64,000 nt of DNA from Mesostigma viride (Eukaryota; Streptophyta; Mesostigmatophyceae; Mesostigmatales; Mesostigmataceae). The position numbers were made by a program, and so were the translations under genes. Below the pieces are notes generated by a model that searched no databases, had not been told where the DNA came from, and worked only from the letters and a program-made list of their open reading frames with translations. The first letter of the stretch is position 1. Each line of letters opens with the position of its first letter. The stretch is from assembly GCA_009746045.1 (NCBI GenBank), contig RPFO01000022.1, forward strand, positions 748,036 through 812,035, written 5' to 3'. Positions 49,627 through 59,224 of this stretch are shown piece by piece.

Positions 49627-51600
49627 TGTATATAGTACGACTGAGTCACGAGCCACGAGGTAGCCATGGCTGACGCCCGAGCTCATAACTTTCATGTTTG
49701 GGCACCGAATTCGGCTGTGAATATCACAAATTATCACTTCGTCTTTCTAAGACGCACACACACACACACACACAAATTTCCGAAGCTGTTATGCGCAATA
49801 TATGACGAGCAAACGCTCATCTACGCAACGCAGCTTAATTGGGGGCTGCACGTTCGGGCACTGAAAATACGTCTGCAGCTCCGGCTGCAGCTTCGCCATC
49901 AGGTCCGGAAGGCAGCGGTGACAGTAGGCGCGCACTGGTGATTGCCCGGCCGGCCATGCAGCCGCCCCCCCGGGCTTGCCTCGCCCTCGATGCATCGCCT
50001 GTCAGAGCCCAAGCGCAGTCGCCCTGCCGAGCCTCACTGGGACGATCGAGATCGGCTTCGACATCAACGCATATGGCTTCTGGAATCGAGGCCCAGGAGC
50101 CTTCATGGAAGACGTGTTTTTCGGCACGCACGCCTCGCTGGTAGCCCTGTGCTCGCACCTCATCTCCCACAACTGCGGCCGCTGGCCAAACGGCATGAGT
50201 GCCCTGCAACCCCGCCGAAGATCTCCCGCGCATCCTCCGCTCGAATCGCCCCCGGCTTCAGCGCTTCGCCCTCTGCTCCCTCCTCGGGCGTTCCGACGCC
50301 GAGATCGATTTGCCCGGCTCCCCCTCCAACCGTCGCGACAGAAACCATCGTCCGCACCCTCCTTAAGGAAGCTTTCGAGCAGCACGTCGGACCCCCCTTG
50401 CCATGCACAGATGCATGTATAGGCGCCAGCGGGCCTCATGGTCGGCGCGGACCTGGACGTCATATTGGCGTCAGCGCTTGTCGGTGGCGCTGACTCGGGC
50501 CATGGCTGACATCATGCTCCGCCGTACGCGGGCTGATTTTGCGGTGCAGCAGGGCTATTAGGTTCCTCCCGTTAGGAGTTTCCATTGGTTTTATCGTAGT
50601 ATAGAGATTTGACATGGCTCTGTATAGAGGTTTATAGCTGGGCGTTTGCTTTGGTTTGAGTGATTTCACTCTGCTGTAAGTAATTATATTATTATAATGT
50701 ATAGTGTGGCGGCAATGGGACTCAGGCACGCTGGCTGCTGAGCTCCCTCACATTTCCACCACCGTCATGCACCTCCACCTCCACCCTCCTCGCCTCCACC
50801 TCCACCGCCACTTCGATCCACATACCTCCATCGCCGCCCTCAAGGCCCAGCTCCTCGACATCGACCAGCGCCTCAAAGACGTACACCGCCATCGCCATCG
50901 AGTGCATGCAGAACACCGCAGGCATCACCGCCCAGGCGGTGAAGCCCATTAATTGCCGGCCGCCAAGCCAGCCCCCGCTGGCCCAACCGGCGATGCCCCT
51001 CCCGGCCACCCAAACCCATGCCGGCGGACCTGCTCAAGCACCACGCCACCTCCACCACCTCTACCATCGCGGCACAGCTTAATTAAGCAACAAGCCCTCG
51101 ACCTCCGCGAGGAGGCCGACCGCACCCAGCGCAGCCACAGTGTCATCGTCAAGCATGCACTTCGACCAGCCTTCAAAGATGAGACCTCGACGACTCTTCT
51201 CACGGCATTTAAGCGCGACATATTTCTTGCCCCCATATGCACATGATCCCTGGTGAGCTGCGGATGTCGATCGGCTGCCCGCCTTCCCCGCGCGCGGGGT
51301 AAGGCTGGCCCGGCAGCCTCCCCTGCTCCTCACTTTTATTAGGTACATGGCGGACAAAGTGTTGTTTCTTAATTATAAACCTCAAGAAGCTCTCAGTCGA
51401 GGACTCGCTTCACGCTGGACGACGACCTGACCCTGGCCCATGCAGCAACAACGGCGACGCGAGCTATGGCCGACCTATGTACCTTCAGCTCCGGCAATTA
51501 AGCGCAGGGGGGAAACCGGTATACTGGCGGGGGGACGTCATCTGCACGTCGACCACAAGCCTTGGCAGGCACCCCCAGTCTAGTGGCTAGCCAGCTCTGG
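49627..51600 (+). pseudogene. Decayed ORF1-only retroposon, third family (copy B)
   Basis: The leader CGAGCCACGAGGTAGCCATG (49645-49664) matches the 5' end of the complete element at 63125. ORF1-type sequence follows but with many frame breaks. It is split by an R2-like LINE end (50423-50696). Compared with copy A (44391-46215) it carries 4-base palindromic insertions at other positions. Mutual comparison therefore shows which copy is ancestral at each site. Confidence 0.7.
50423..50696 (+). mobile_element. 274-bp R2-like LINE 3' end
   Basis: Flanked by an 8-bp duplication ATGTATAG (50415-50422, 50697-50704). It is nearly identical to 28168-28441, sharing GGTCGGCGCGGACCTGGACG, the QQGY-stop codons and the 3' UTR. 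Its target again contains TATAG. Confidence 0.88.
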
Positions 51601-51700
51601 GATATGTGCTACATATACTCCCAACGGAGTTATGTTCCTAATTAATTAATTAATATAGTTCATGATATACAGTACAAGCGCTCACTCTTCGCTATGTACT
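51601..51700 (+). repeat. RTE-like 3' hairpin and TTAA tail
   Basis: TATGTGCTACATATACTCCC followed by AACGGAGTTATG gives the stem ACTCC-CAAC-GGAGT with an AATTAATTAATTAAT tail. It is a third version of the LINE 3' hairpin, with a covarying base pair relative to 57653-57666. Confidence 0.6.
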
Positions 51701-51714
51701 CGCCGCATTGTGAA

Positions 51715-52400
51715 AGAACTGCACTGCCTCCAACCTCGTGAGTCCCCTCTGCACCGGCCTTGTGCTGGTGGACTTCATCCAAGCCTTCGATTCGGTTCTC
51801 TGGTCTGCGCTGTCTGTGGGACATCCTCGCTCTGTTCGATCCGGATCCACCTCCACCTTATTGCTGTCATCCGCAACCTGCATGAAGGGTCCACCACCTC
51901 GGTGCGCACTTCCTACGGGTCCACGCCACCATGCCTTCTACAGAAGGGTGTGCATGTGGCAGGGCTGCGTGCTCTCGTCATACCTGCTCATTATTGTGGT
52001 TGAATTTAGGTAATGCCTTCAGGCGCGCAAGATGTTTGCTCGCATGCATTGTGGGTACGGAACCAGGGGTTAAGGTTGCCAACAAATTCTGGCATGGCAG
52101 GGCGAACACGGAGATTCGGTTAGCGGAAATCATCTATGCTGACGACACCACCCTCAGATTTCGAGGACACTGAGCACGTGCAGCTAGACGTGGCTTGACT
52201 GCCGGCCTCGCAATCGAGGCGCCCGAGCGGAGTGGTGGCCGGCTCGAGGTCAGCAAGAAGACAGAAGCCCTGGCGGTTGGGCTCACGCAGCAACGGCCCC
52301 CCGATCTTTTCCTCCTTCAGATGGCTCTCGCGTCCAGGATAGGGACGTACCGGGTCAAGTTTCTGGGTAGCAGCTTACTCCCCAGCTAGGCGTCAGGCCG
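51715..52400 (+). pseudogene. Decayed RTE-like LINE RT fragment
   Basis: LVLVDFIQAFDSVLWSAL (motif A, near 51770), MWQGCVLSSYLLIIVVEF (near 51955), LAEIIYADDTTLRF (motif C, near 52125) and SKKTEALAVGL (near 52250) follow the order of the intact LINE. Frames are broken and the copy is dead. Confidence 0.85.
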
Positions 52401-52429
52401 ATGTGGACCATGCACGTACCGTATCTCCC

Positions 52430-52650
52430 TCGCCTCAGTGGCCCGACTACATCCGCCACAAGCCCCAACCCCGAGAAGCCCCAAGTGTACTGCATGGCGG
52501 GGCGGGGACCTTTATGTCAACAAGAAACTGTGGAAGCCCCCCCGGGCTCCCCCGGGATAGAGCACTCAAGCTAGCTAGTTGTCTAGATGCATGGGGGCAA
52601 TCGATTATGGGATAGCTTCGGCATTACAGCCTTGAAATGATATTAGCGCC
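52430..52650 (+). pseudogene. ORF1-type C-terminal fragment
   Basis: Matches the end of the 61504-62952 protein gene and its UTR (CAGTGGCCCGACTACATCCG, GTCAACAAGAAACTGTGGAA, GGGGGCAATCGAT). It carries palindromic insertions at 52491-52496 (TGCATG), 52570-52577 (AGCTAGCT) and 52588-52593 (TGCATG). Confidence 0.75.
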
Positions 52651-52664
52651 CAGAGAATGAATTA

Positions 52665-53345
52665 ATTAGGAACATATCTCCGTTAAATTAAATTAAAACT
52701 CCCCTACTCAGCAAAACGCCTCTTCCCCTTGGGGGGAGGGGGCTTGCCCACAGGGGCTGGCGTGTGAGCCAGGACAATCTTCTGCCACCTCTTCTTGTTC
52801 TGCATGCGTAGAGCAGTCCAAAGAAGAGAGAGGCAGTGAATTCATGCGGTGTTCAAACTGGGCTGGGACCACTCGGTCGCCCAGCAACATCTGGATGTAG
52901 TTCATGGCAGGTTTACGGGCTAGCTTCCTGGGAGTGTCCTTGGGGCCAGGCCAGGTCGTTCAGGATGTGCCGCCCTGGTTGGCCAAGCCGCTCGGGGCCG
53001 GCCAGACCAAGGGCGGTGTCGACCTGACTGGTGCGAGCAAGATGTCCTACAAATGCTATCCTATGCTGCCTAATATCGTCCGAAATGCGAGGCATACCCT
53101 GGTACAAAGACTCTAATGACCTATGCTTAGAAACCACTACATTCAGGACCTGTCGGAGCATCCTATAAACCGTGCCGTGGAGCTTGGCCGCCAGTGTGTC
53201 CGTGAGTGTCCATGCCCCGGCGCCATATACGTAAGCACCGTGAGGACGAGGACCTTGAAGAGCATGCGCAACCGGTGCTCGCCCAGCGCCCCTTCGAGTG
53301 CCAGTAGGTGTTGAGCGAACGAAGCCTGGCCCAGACCAGGCCGAT
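52665..53345 (-). pseudogene. RTE-like LINE 3' third, antisense
   Basis: The minus-strand frame (52913-53340) reads AWTLTDTLAAKLHGTVYRML, LYQGMPRISDDIRQHRIAFV, GHLARTSQVDTALGLAGPER, close to residues 395-500 of the intact second frame at 55852-57549. The 3' hairpin and an AAATTAAATTAAA tail lie at the left end (52685-52700). It is 5'-truncated. Confidence 0.85.
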
Positions 53346-53399
53346 GGGGATTGGGAGTATGCGGGTTGGGAGTATATGTAGCACATATATCCCGGAGAA

Positions 53400-53650
53400 T
53401 TAAGGGCATATGCTAGCTGTACATGTGCCATACCTAGCCACGTGCACCGCCAACACACGGTACACCACAAGCCATAGCCTTACATAGCTTTACTTCCTTG
53501 TACAGCCATGCTACGTCCTGGCTATGCTCATATTACTTGCCCACGCTCCTTGTTATGATATGCTCACGTACATGGGTCTTATTGCACCCACGGATCTTGC
53601 CGGGCCGTTTATCGCCGGGTCCGATTGCAGCTGTGGCATGCCTCTTTAAG
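53400..53650 (+). repeat. 3' UTR piece of ORF1-only retroposon
   Basis: Aligned with 10480-10700 (inverted) and 48540-48770: AGCCATGCTACGTCCTGGC, TGCCCACGCTCCTTG, TATGATATGCTCAC and GGGTCTTATTGCACCCAC. A GTAC insertion lies at 53566-53571 (CTCAC to CTCACGTAC). Confidence 0.7.
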
Positions 53651-54055
53651 GGGACTCGCACGTCCAAAAGCCTGAAAAACTGACTTTAATGAATTTCAGT
53701 TCCAATGCACTCGGGAACCATCTAGTGATGATTGAGTACCATAAATATGATGTTTGGACATTCATGCCACCACTTGTTGGGGGTACTACGCCCAACCACG
53801 CACCGGTGGCGAGCTAAAAATAGAAAAAGACGCTATTTATGAGATATTTTGCCCAAGACAAACCACTTATCCAAATGACCTGCCCATACATTTCTGCAAA
53901 GTTCCCCCACTTTTTTAAAAGCTGGGCTATTTACATGGCCAAAACGGTCACATTTGTTTGAGTTATTAATTTTCCCGCAAAATGGGTACTTTTTTTAGCC
54001 AAAAAAAATAAATCAAATCATTAACACATCAGATTGGGTCATCCATACATTTTAA
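53651..54055. repeat. 0.5-kb dispersed repeat, left part (split by the LINE)
   Basis: Homologous to 59225-59600: GCTAAAAATAGAAAAAGACG, GTTCCCCCACTTTT, CAAATCATTAACACATCA. The LINE at 54056-57697 inserted in it, and the repeat continues from 57709 (CACAACCCCAAAGTTT), matching 59625 onward. Confidence 0.75.
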
Positions 54056-54073
54056 CAGTCCCGTTCCACTACC

Positions 54074-55855
54074 ATGCCTCGACCTAACCGTCGGGTGAAA
54101 GCCATGGTGGTGCCGGTATTTCGGGCCACAACCTCATCTGTCAAATGTCAGATTCGTAAAACCCAACGTTTGCTAGATTACCTACGCCTCGGCGTTGTGC
54201 AATCAGCCCCAACCCCGAATACCCCGAGCAAGCGGCAGGCTCGCATCCTACGCTTGCAGGACAAAATAAATGCGATGAAAAGCACTATTTCTACCGCTTC
54301 CCTTCCCCCCTCCGTTTCACCCCCACCTCCACCCCCCGCCGCATCCACCCCCATCACCCATCGTCGTCCTCCCCTGGTGGGCCAGCAGGCATCCTTGGCC
54401 CTTGCCACTTTTAACACCCGCACATTGCTAGATGACGACCATAGCTGCCGGGTAGAGGAGCTAGTCGCATTTTGCATTGAGCATCGTGTGTCTATATTAG
54501 GCGTCCAGGAACACCGCCGCACGGTGCCACTTGGCATGGTGAGCACTGATCGCTTGGCGGGTGGCTGGCGGTTTTTCTTCGCTGGCAGCGGTACGTCTGG
54601 CCAAGGTGGTGTTGGTCTTTTGTGTTCGCCGCTGGCAGTTGCTAGCCTCAGCACGCTTAAGTTTCTAACGCCACGCCTTATGGTAGCACACTTCACCTCC
54701 GTCGAGGGGCGGTCTAAACACCACCTCACGGTGGGGGTGGGCTACGCACCCCATAGTGGTCTACCTGCGTTGGAACGCCAGAAGTTCTTCGAGGACTTGC
54801 ATAGCCTTGAGGGGGCCACCCCGGCCCGCCACTTTTTGGTTATGCTGCTAGACGCCAATGCCACGCTCCCCGTGGGTACTGCTGGCAGTCGCTTTGCGCC
54901 TGCTGACACTGCTGCTAATGACAACACTCCCCTGTTTTCTGCCTTTTTGCGGGATAGCGGGATGGTTGCTGTCAACTGCCACTTCCAACGTCCCTCCCAG
55001 GACTTGGTCACTTTTCGTGGCCCTAACGGCCGTCAGGCCTGTCTGGACTACGTGGTGGTACGGCAGCCCAGGTGTACCTCGGTTCTGGACACCCGAGTGT
55101 TTGACACGCCCACGGTGTGCTCTGACCACCGGTTGGTGCGCGCGACCCTTCGGCTCCGGTTCCACGTCCCCGCGCGCCGCGCCCCAGTGGTCCGCCCTGA
55201 CTGGTCTGCTCTACGTCCGGTCAAGGGAGATCCTGAGGACTGGACGGACGCCGAGCACGAGCGGAACTGGTGCCGACGGAAGTACCTGTCGGCACTGGAC
55301 GCCCGGGCGGACGTCGACGAGCTGGACAATGGTGCCCCCAACGCAGCCATTTTTGCGGGCTTTGCGGCCCGTGCCCCGTTGCTGGCGGCCCGGCACCTGC
55401 CGGTCATGCCCCGCCGCCGCCCCGGCCCGCTCTACCGCCAGGACCCCAAGGTCTTGGCCGCCCGGCACCGCCTCAAGCGTAACCGGGACCCGCTGCAGAA
55501 ACCATTGCTCAAGGCCGCCCTTGTGGAGGCCTACGAGCACGCTCAGGACGCGGAGGCGGCCCAGTGCATCGCGGATGCCAAGGCCTGCCAGGCTCGCAAC
55601 CAGGGCAAGGACATGTGGTACCACCTCGACCGGCTCGGCGGCCGGCGGCAGCGCACCCCGGTGGAGCACACGGGGGACGGCACGGCGCCGGTAAGCCTTG
55701 ACCGCTGGTTGGCCCACAATGTTTCCTTGACCGGTGGGGCTCGCGCCCCCCCCCGCCGCTTCACCCCGAGACGGCCGCCCGCCTCGGGGTCGCCGGACCC
55801 CCGCCGCCACCAGCGCCCCCCTCCTCGGCCGCGGACTACCAAGTCCCCGCCTTGA
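54074..55855 (+). CDS. RTE-like LINE: APE-type endonuclease part
   Basis: 593 residues. A basic N-terminus and a short helical region precede an exonuclease-endonuclease-phosphatase domain (about 113-375): FNTRTLLDDD (Asn), ILGVQEHRR (Glu), GQGGVGLLCS, GVGYAPHSG, MLLDANATLP (Asp, Asn), QACLDYVVVR (Asp) and CSDHRLVRAT (SDH, catalytic His). A lysine/arginine-rich linker follows. The frame ends at TGA 55853. At the C9 run about 55746-55754 the neighbouring phase becomes the better match (LHPETAARLGVAG leading into the RT frame), so the stop is secondary to a one-base slip. Confidence 0.92.
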   Translation: MPRPNRRVKAMVVPVFRATTSSVKCQIRKTQRLLDYLRLGVVQSAPTPNTPSKRQARILRLQDKINAMKSTISTASLPPSVSPPPPPPAASTPITHRRPPLVGQQASLALATFNTRTLLDDDHSCRVEELVAFCIEHRVSILGVQEHRRTVPLGMVSTDRLAGGWRFFFAGSGTSGQGGVGLLCSPLAVASLSTLKFLTPRLMVAHFTSVEGRSKHHLTVGVGYAPHSGLPALERQKFFEDLHSLEGATPARHFLVMLLDANATLPVGTAGSRFAPADTAANDNTPLFSAFLRDSGMVAVNCHFQRPSQDLVTFRGPNGRQACLDYVVVRQPRCTSVLDTRVFDTPTVCSDHRLVRATLRLRFHVPARRAPVVRPDWSALRPVKGDPEDWTDAEHERNWCRRKYLSALDARADVDELDNGAPNAAIFAGFAARAPLLAARHLPVMPRRRPGPLYRQDPKVLAARHRLKRNRDPLQKPLLKAALVEAYEHAQDAEAAQCIADAKACQARNQGKDMWYHLDRLGGRRQRTPVEHTGDGTAPVSLDRWLAHNVSLTGGARAPPRRFTPRRPPASGSPDPRRHQRPPPRPRTTKSPP

Positions 55856-57549
55856 AGGAGGGCTGCCTTGCCACCAACGACGTCGTCCACCCCTTCACTT
55901 TGGAGGAATTGGACGGCGCCCTTGCTCGCCTGCGGTACGATGCGGCGGTCGGTGCCGACCACCTTTCTGCTGAGCTGCTGAAGACCCCTGATCTGGCGGT
56001 TAGGGATCTTCTGCTGGCGTTCTGCAACCGTGTCCTGCTCTCTGACGAGCCTCCGCCTGCTGAGTGGCAGACGGCCATCCGCGTCATGCTGTACAAGAAG
56101 GGCTCTGCTGCTGACCCCGGTAACTACCGGGGTGTCTGCCTCCAGAGCGCCGCGCTGAAGGTCTTCATGCGCATGATGCTGCACAGGCTCCGCGCCGCGC
56201 TGGACCCACACCTGGGTGAGTCTCAGATGGGTTTCCGTAGTGGTCGTAACACTGTCATGGCTGTGTTTGTCGCGCGCCGGTTGATGGAGGAGGTGCGTCG
56301 CCTTCCCCCTGACAGTTTGCCGCTGGTCCTCATTTTTGTTGACTATATCAAGGCCTTTGACACGGTCCTCTGGGAGGCTCTTTGGGCCATCCTAGCTCTG
56401 GACCGCGTGCCACCAGCGTTTATTGCTGCCATTCGCCGACTGTATGAGGGCTCACAGGCAGTAGTGCGGACTGCGGAAGGCACCACCCCACCATTCCCCC
56501 TTCACCACGGGGTGTGGCAAGGTTGTGTCCTGTCTCCATACCTGTTCATTATTGTCGTGGACCACGTCATGCGCCAGGCACGTGCGCGCTTTACTGCTCT
56601 TAAGGGGTTCGAGCCAGGCTTGGACATCCTTAACGAGCGTGGGCACGGCGGGGTTAGCACGGGTTACCGCCTGGCTGACCTGATTTATGCGGACGACACC
56701 ACCCTCATCGCGCGCCCCGAGCACATTCAGACCTGGCTGGACTGTCTGGGCCTGGAGGCGAGGGCGGTGGGGTTGGAGATTAGTGTCAAAACTGAGGCGA
56801 TGGTGATTGGGGCCTCCAGTCGCCCACCGCTGCCGCGCCTGCTAGACGGGACGGAGGTCCCACTCCGCGACCGCTTCAAGCTGTTGGGGAGTTGGCTTCC
56901 GGACACTGCCGACGATGTGGACACCCGCATCGGCCTTTCCTGGGCCAAGCTCCGTTCGCTCAACACCTACTGGCGCTCCAAGGGCCTGGACGAGCACCGC
57001 AAGCGCATGCTCTTCAAGGTCCTCGTCCTCACGGTGCTCACGTATGGCGCCGAGGCATGGACACTCACGGCAACACTGGCAGCCAAGCTAGACGGCACGG
57101 TCACCCGGATGCTCCGACAGGTCCTGAATGTCGGGTTTTCTCAGCGTAGGTCCTTAGAGTCTTTGTATCACGGTATGCCGCGTATTTCGGACGAGATTAG
57201 ACAGCGTAGGATAGCATTTGTAGGACATCTTGCTCGCACCAGCCAGGTCGACACCGCCCTTGGTCTGGCCGGTCCCCAGCGGCTCGGCCAACCGGGGCGG
57301 CACATTTTGACCTGGCCTGGCCCCAAGAACATTCCTAAAAAGGTAGGGAAACATGCCATGACCTATACCCAGATGTTGCTGGACGACCTAGTGGTCCCAG
57401 CCCAGTTTGAGTACCGCATCCACTCTCTCTCCCGTCTTTGGACTGCCATGCAAGACAAGACGCGGTGGAAGAAGATTGTCAAGGCGCACACGCCAGCCCC
57501 TGTGGGCAAGCCGCCTCCCCCCAAACGGAGGAGCCGTTTTGATGAGTAG
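55756..57549 (+). CDS. RTE-like LINE: reverse transcriptase part
   Basis: From the phase change near 55756 the frame is open to TAG at 57547. RT blocks: ALARLRYDAAVGADHLSAEL, NYRGVCLQSAALKVFMRMM, GFRSGRNTVMAVFVARRL, LIFVDYIKAFDTVLW (motif A), GVWQGCVLSPYLFIIVVDHV (motif B), LADLIYADDTTLIARP (motif C, YADD), GLEISVKTEAMVIG. The C-terminal domain carries LTYGAEAWTLT, LYHGMPRISDEIRQRRIAFV, GHLARTSQVDTALGLAGPQR. No ATG exists before 55900, so it must be translated from the upstream frame. It ends in the basic PKRRSRFDE. Confidence 0.93.
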   Translation, partial: PLHPETAARLGVAGPPPPPAPPSSAADYQVPALKEGCLATNDVVHPFTLEELDGALARLRYDAAVGADHLSAELLKTPDLAVRDLLLAFCNRVLLSDEPPPAEWQTAIRVMLYKKGSAADPGNYRGVCLQSAALKVFMRMMLHRLRAALDPHLGESQMGFRSGRNTVMAVFVARRLMEEVRRLPPDSLPLVLIFVDYIKAFDTVLWEALWAILALDRVPPAFIAAIRRLYEGSQAVVRTAEGTTPPFPLHHGVWQGCVLSPYLFIIVVDHVMRQARARFTALKGFEPGLDILNERGHGGVSTGYRLADLIYADDTTLIARPEHIQTWLDCLGLEARAVGLEISVKTEAMVIGASSRPPLPRLLDGTEVPLRDRFKLLGSWLPDTADDVDTRIGLSWAKLRSLNTYWRSKGLDEHRKRMLFKVLVLTVLTYGAEAWTLTATLAAKLDGTVTRMLRQVLNVGFSQRRSLESLYHGMPRISDEIRQRRIAFVGHLARTSQVDTALGLAGPQRLGQPGRHILTWPGPKNIPKKVGKHAMTYTQMLLDDLVVPAQFEYRIHSLSRLWTAMQDKTRWKKIVKAHTPAPVGKPPPPKRRSRFDE

Positions 57550-57708
57550 CGTAGATAGGCTTTTCTAGACTAGATATAGCTTAGAGTTAGGTTAGTTCGA
57601 TTACGCGGCTTCCTCCACACCACCCATCCAACCTGGAATATGTGCTACATGATCTCCCAACGGAGACATGTTATAATTTAATTTAATTTAATTTTTAATA
57701 CATTTTAA

Positions 57709-57880
57709 ATTCCACTGAGTGGGGGGAAACACAACCCCAAAGTTTGAGCTCATTCTGACAAGCGTAGCTCAAGTTATTGATTTTCCTGTGATGCCACCTG
57801 GGTAGACGCTAAAAGAGAATTGAGCTAGTGCTGAGCCAAAATGACATCTGTTTTGCTACCCTAGACACCCAAAAACATGC
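57709..57880. repeat. 0.5-kb dispersed repeat, right part
   Basis: Continuation of 53651-54055 after the LINE: AACCCCAAAGTTTGAGCTC, CATTCTGACAAGCG. The block 59625-59740 is the uninterrupted homologue. Confidence 0.65.
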
Positions 57881-58440
57881 CCACTTTGATCACGGAGTGT
57901 GAGGAGGATGTCCGGAGCGTCATACGCCCCACCCCTCCATCGTCACAGCCAGCCTTGTGAGTCTACCCTTAACAACAAGGCTGGTAGGACGACACGCCTG
58001 AGCAGCATATGTCATGCCTATCTCAGGCTAATAATGTGTGATTTTGTGCCAACAACCAAGTTGTTCCACCCAACAACACATTATAAACCCTCTTCCAAAA
58101 TGCCCAACAAGCCGGACACGTGGAGGACCACACACGCAGTATATAAAGAGAAAATAAGCTGACTTTTTATCCAGCCAACCTGTGGCTAGCTGCTCTGGTT
58201 AGCATGACAAAGGCTATCATTTACTCAGTGGGAAAGGTGAAGAGACCATTGGAACAACCTACCTGACGCATGTGCCACCAAAGCATTGTGTCCCGCAAAA
58301 TGCACACTGCCTCCTTTCTAACAAGCACGAGCCACTTTCTTTAGGAGACAGGTGCCAGCTCGTCAGTGTCTGGGGAAAATGATGCCGCTGCTTAGGAAGA
58401 CCGCGTGAATTTCCTCGAACACAACTGTCTATAAAGCAAA
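57881..58440. other. No gene seen
   Basis: AT-rich non-coding DNA. Short Cys-poor frames are below the level I can support. Confidence 0.4.
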
Positions 58441-59224
58441 AGAAATTTCAGAGAAGCATGGAAATAAAAGCATTACACCTTCCCGACAGGTTGTGGGCCA
58501 CGCGCTGCAGCAAGCCAGCCACGTCACAGACGAACTTGCTAAAAAACATCCAGGAATCCAGCGATGCAGCGCCAGGACCCGCAACTTCATGGCTGCATCT
58601 GGCCGGAAAGAAGGCAAAAAGCTTACGCTCCACGAGCTAAGAAAGCAGGAAAGCGCTATCTTAGGACGTTTAATACAAGAACGTACCATAACGGGCATTT
58701 ATTCGTGCCCAGGCGCACAAGAAAGGCCACCCTTTCACGGAGAGGTCGGGCGCGCATCGCGCAGGCCTAATGTTATCTTACCGCAAAATGACGGGAAAGG
58801 TAAAGATAGCAGCGGGGATTTTTACGGCTTTAGAAACATCATTAAACTAGCTTCCATTAGGACCATCAAAACTGGCAACGATCGACAATCACACCTGCAG
58901 GCATCAATTATACTTTATTCATCCCGACAGAAATTCAGGCCGGACCCCCCTGCCGATGGTAAAGAAAAAGAGCCCGCGACATTATAGATCGCAACTATCC
59001 CACCATAAATTAGAATCAGTAACTAATTTTCTCCAAGAATCGAGCATTTTTTCTGCTTTCCGCGAGCCAGATTTGTCACGTTTCGTCTAAAAGCAGTCGC
59101 CATGGCCACTTCCGCAAGGGGGTGCGCGCACCGTGCACCCACTTTTCACGGTACGGAGGGTACCGCGGAATTTTTTTGGCGCGGAAAATATTCGCCGCGC
59201 CGAGTCCCCTGAAGGGGAGGGGAC
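58441..59224 (+). repeat. Dispersed repeat with a 164-residue frame
   Basis: Shares blocks with 63050-63762: AATTCAG..CCCCC..TGCCGATGG, AGTCGCCATGGCCACTTCCG, GTGCGCGCACCGTGCAC and a GGCGCGGAA/GGCGCGAAT region. The frame 58493-58987 (MGHALQQASHVTDELAKKHP and on, Lys/Arg-rich) is open, but the homologous copy is not, so coding status is doubtful. Element class unknown. Confidence 0.45.

Larger units (their letters stand above)
54056..57697 (+). mobile_element. Full-length RTE-like LINE (APE endonuclease and RT)
   Basis: 3642 bp flanked by an 11-bp target duplication ATACATTTTAA (54045-54055, 57698-57708). It has a very short 5' leader (18 bp before the ATG), one conceptual APE-RT polyprotein and a 3' UTR of about 150 bp. 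The UTR ends in hairpin TCTCC-CAAC-GGAGA (57653-57666) and a TTTAA-repeat tail. These are RTE-clade traits (short, APE plus RT, no ORF1, short-repeat tail). It is the master-type copy for at least seven fragments in this window. Confidence 0.93.

Noticed and set aside
55746-55760. Programmed frameshift between the two LINE frames
   Set aside because: Possible, but homopolymer breaks recur in unrelated elements here, so a length error or mutation in the C9 run is simpler.
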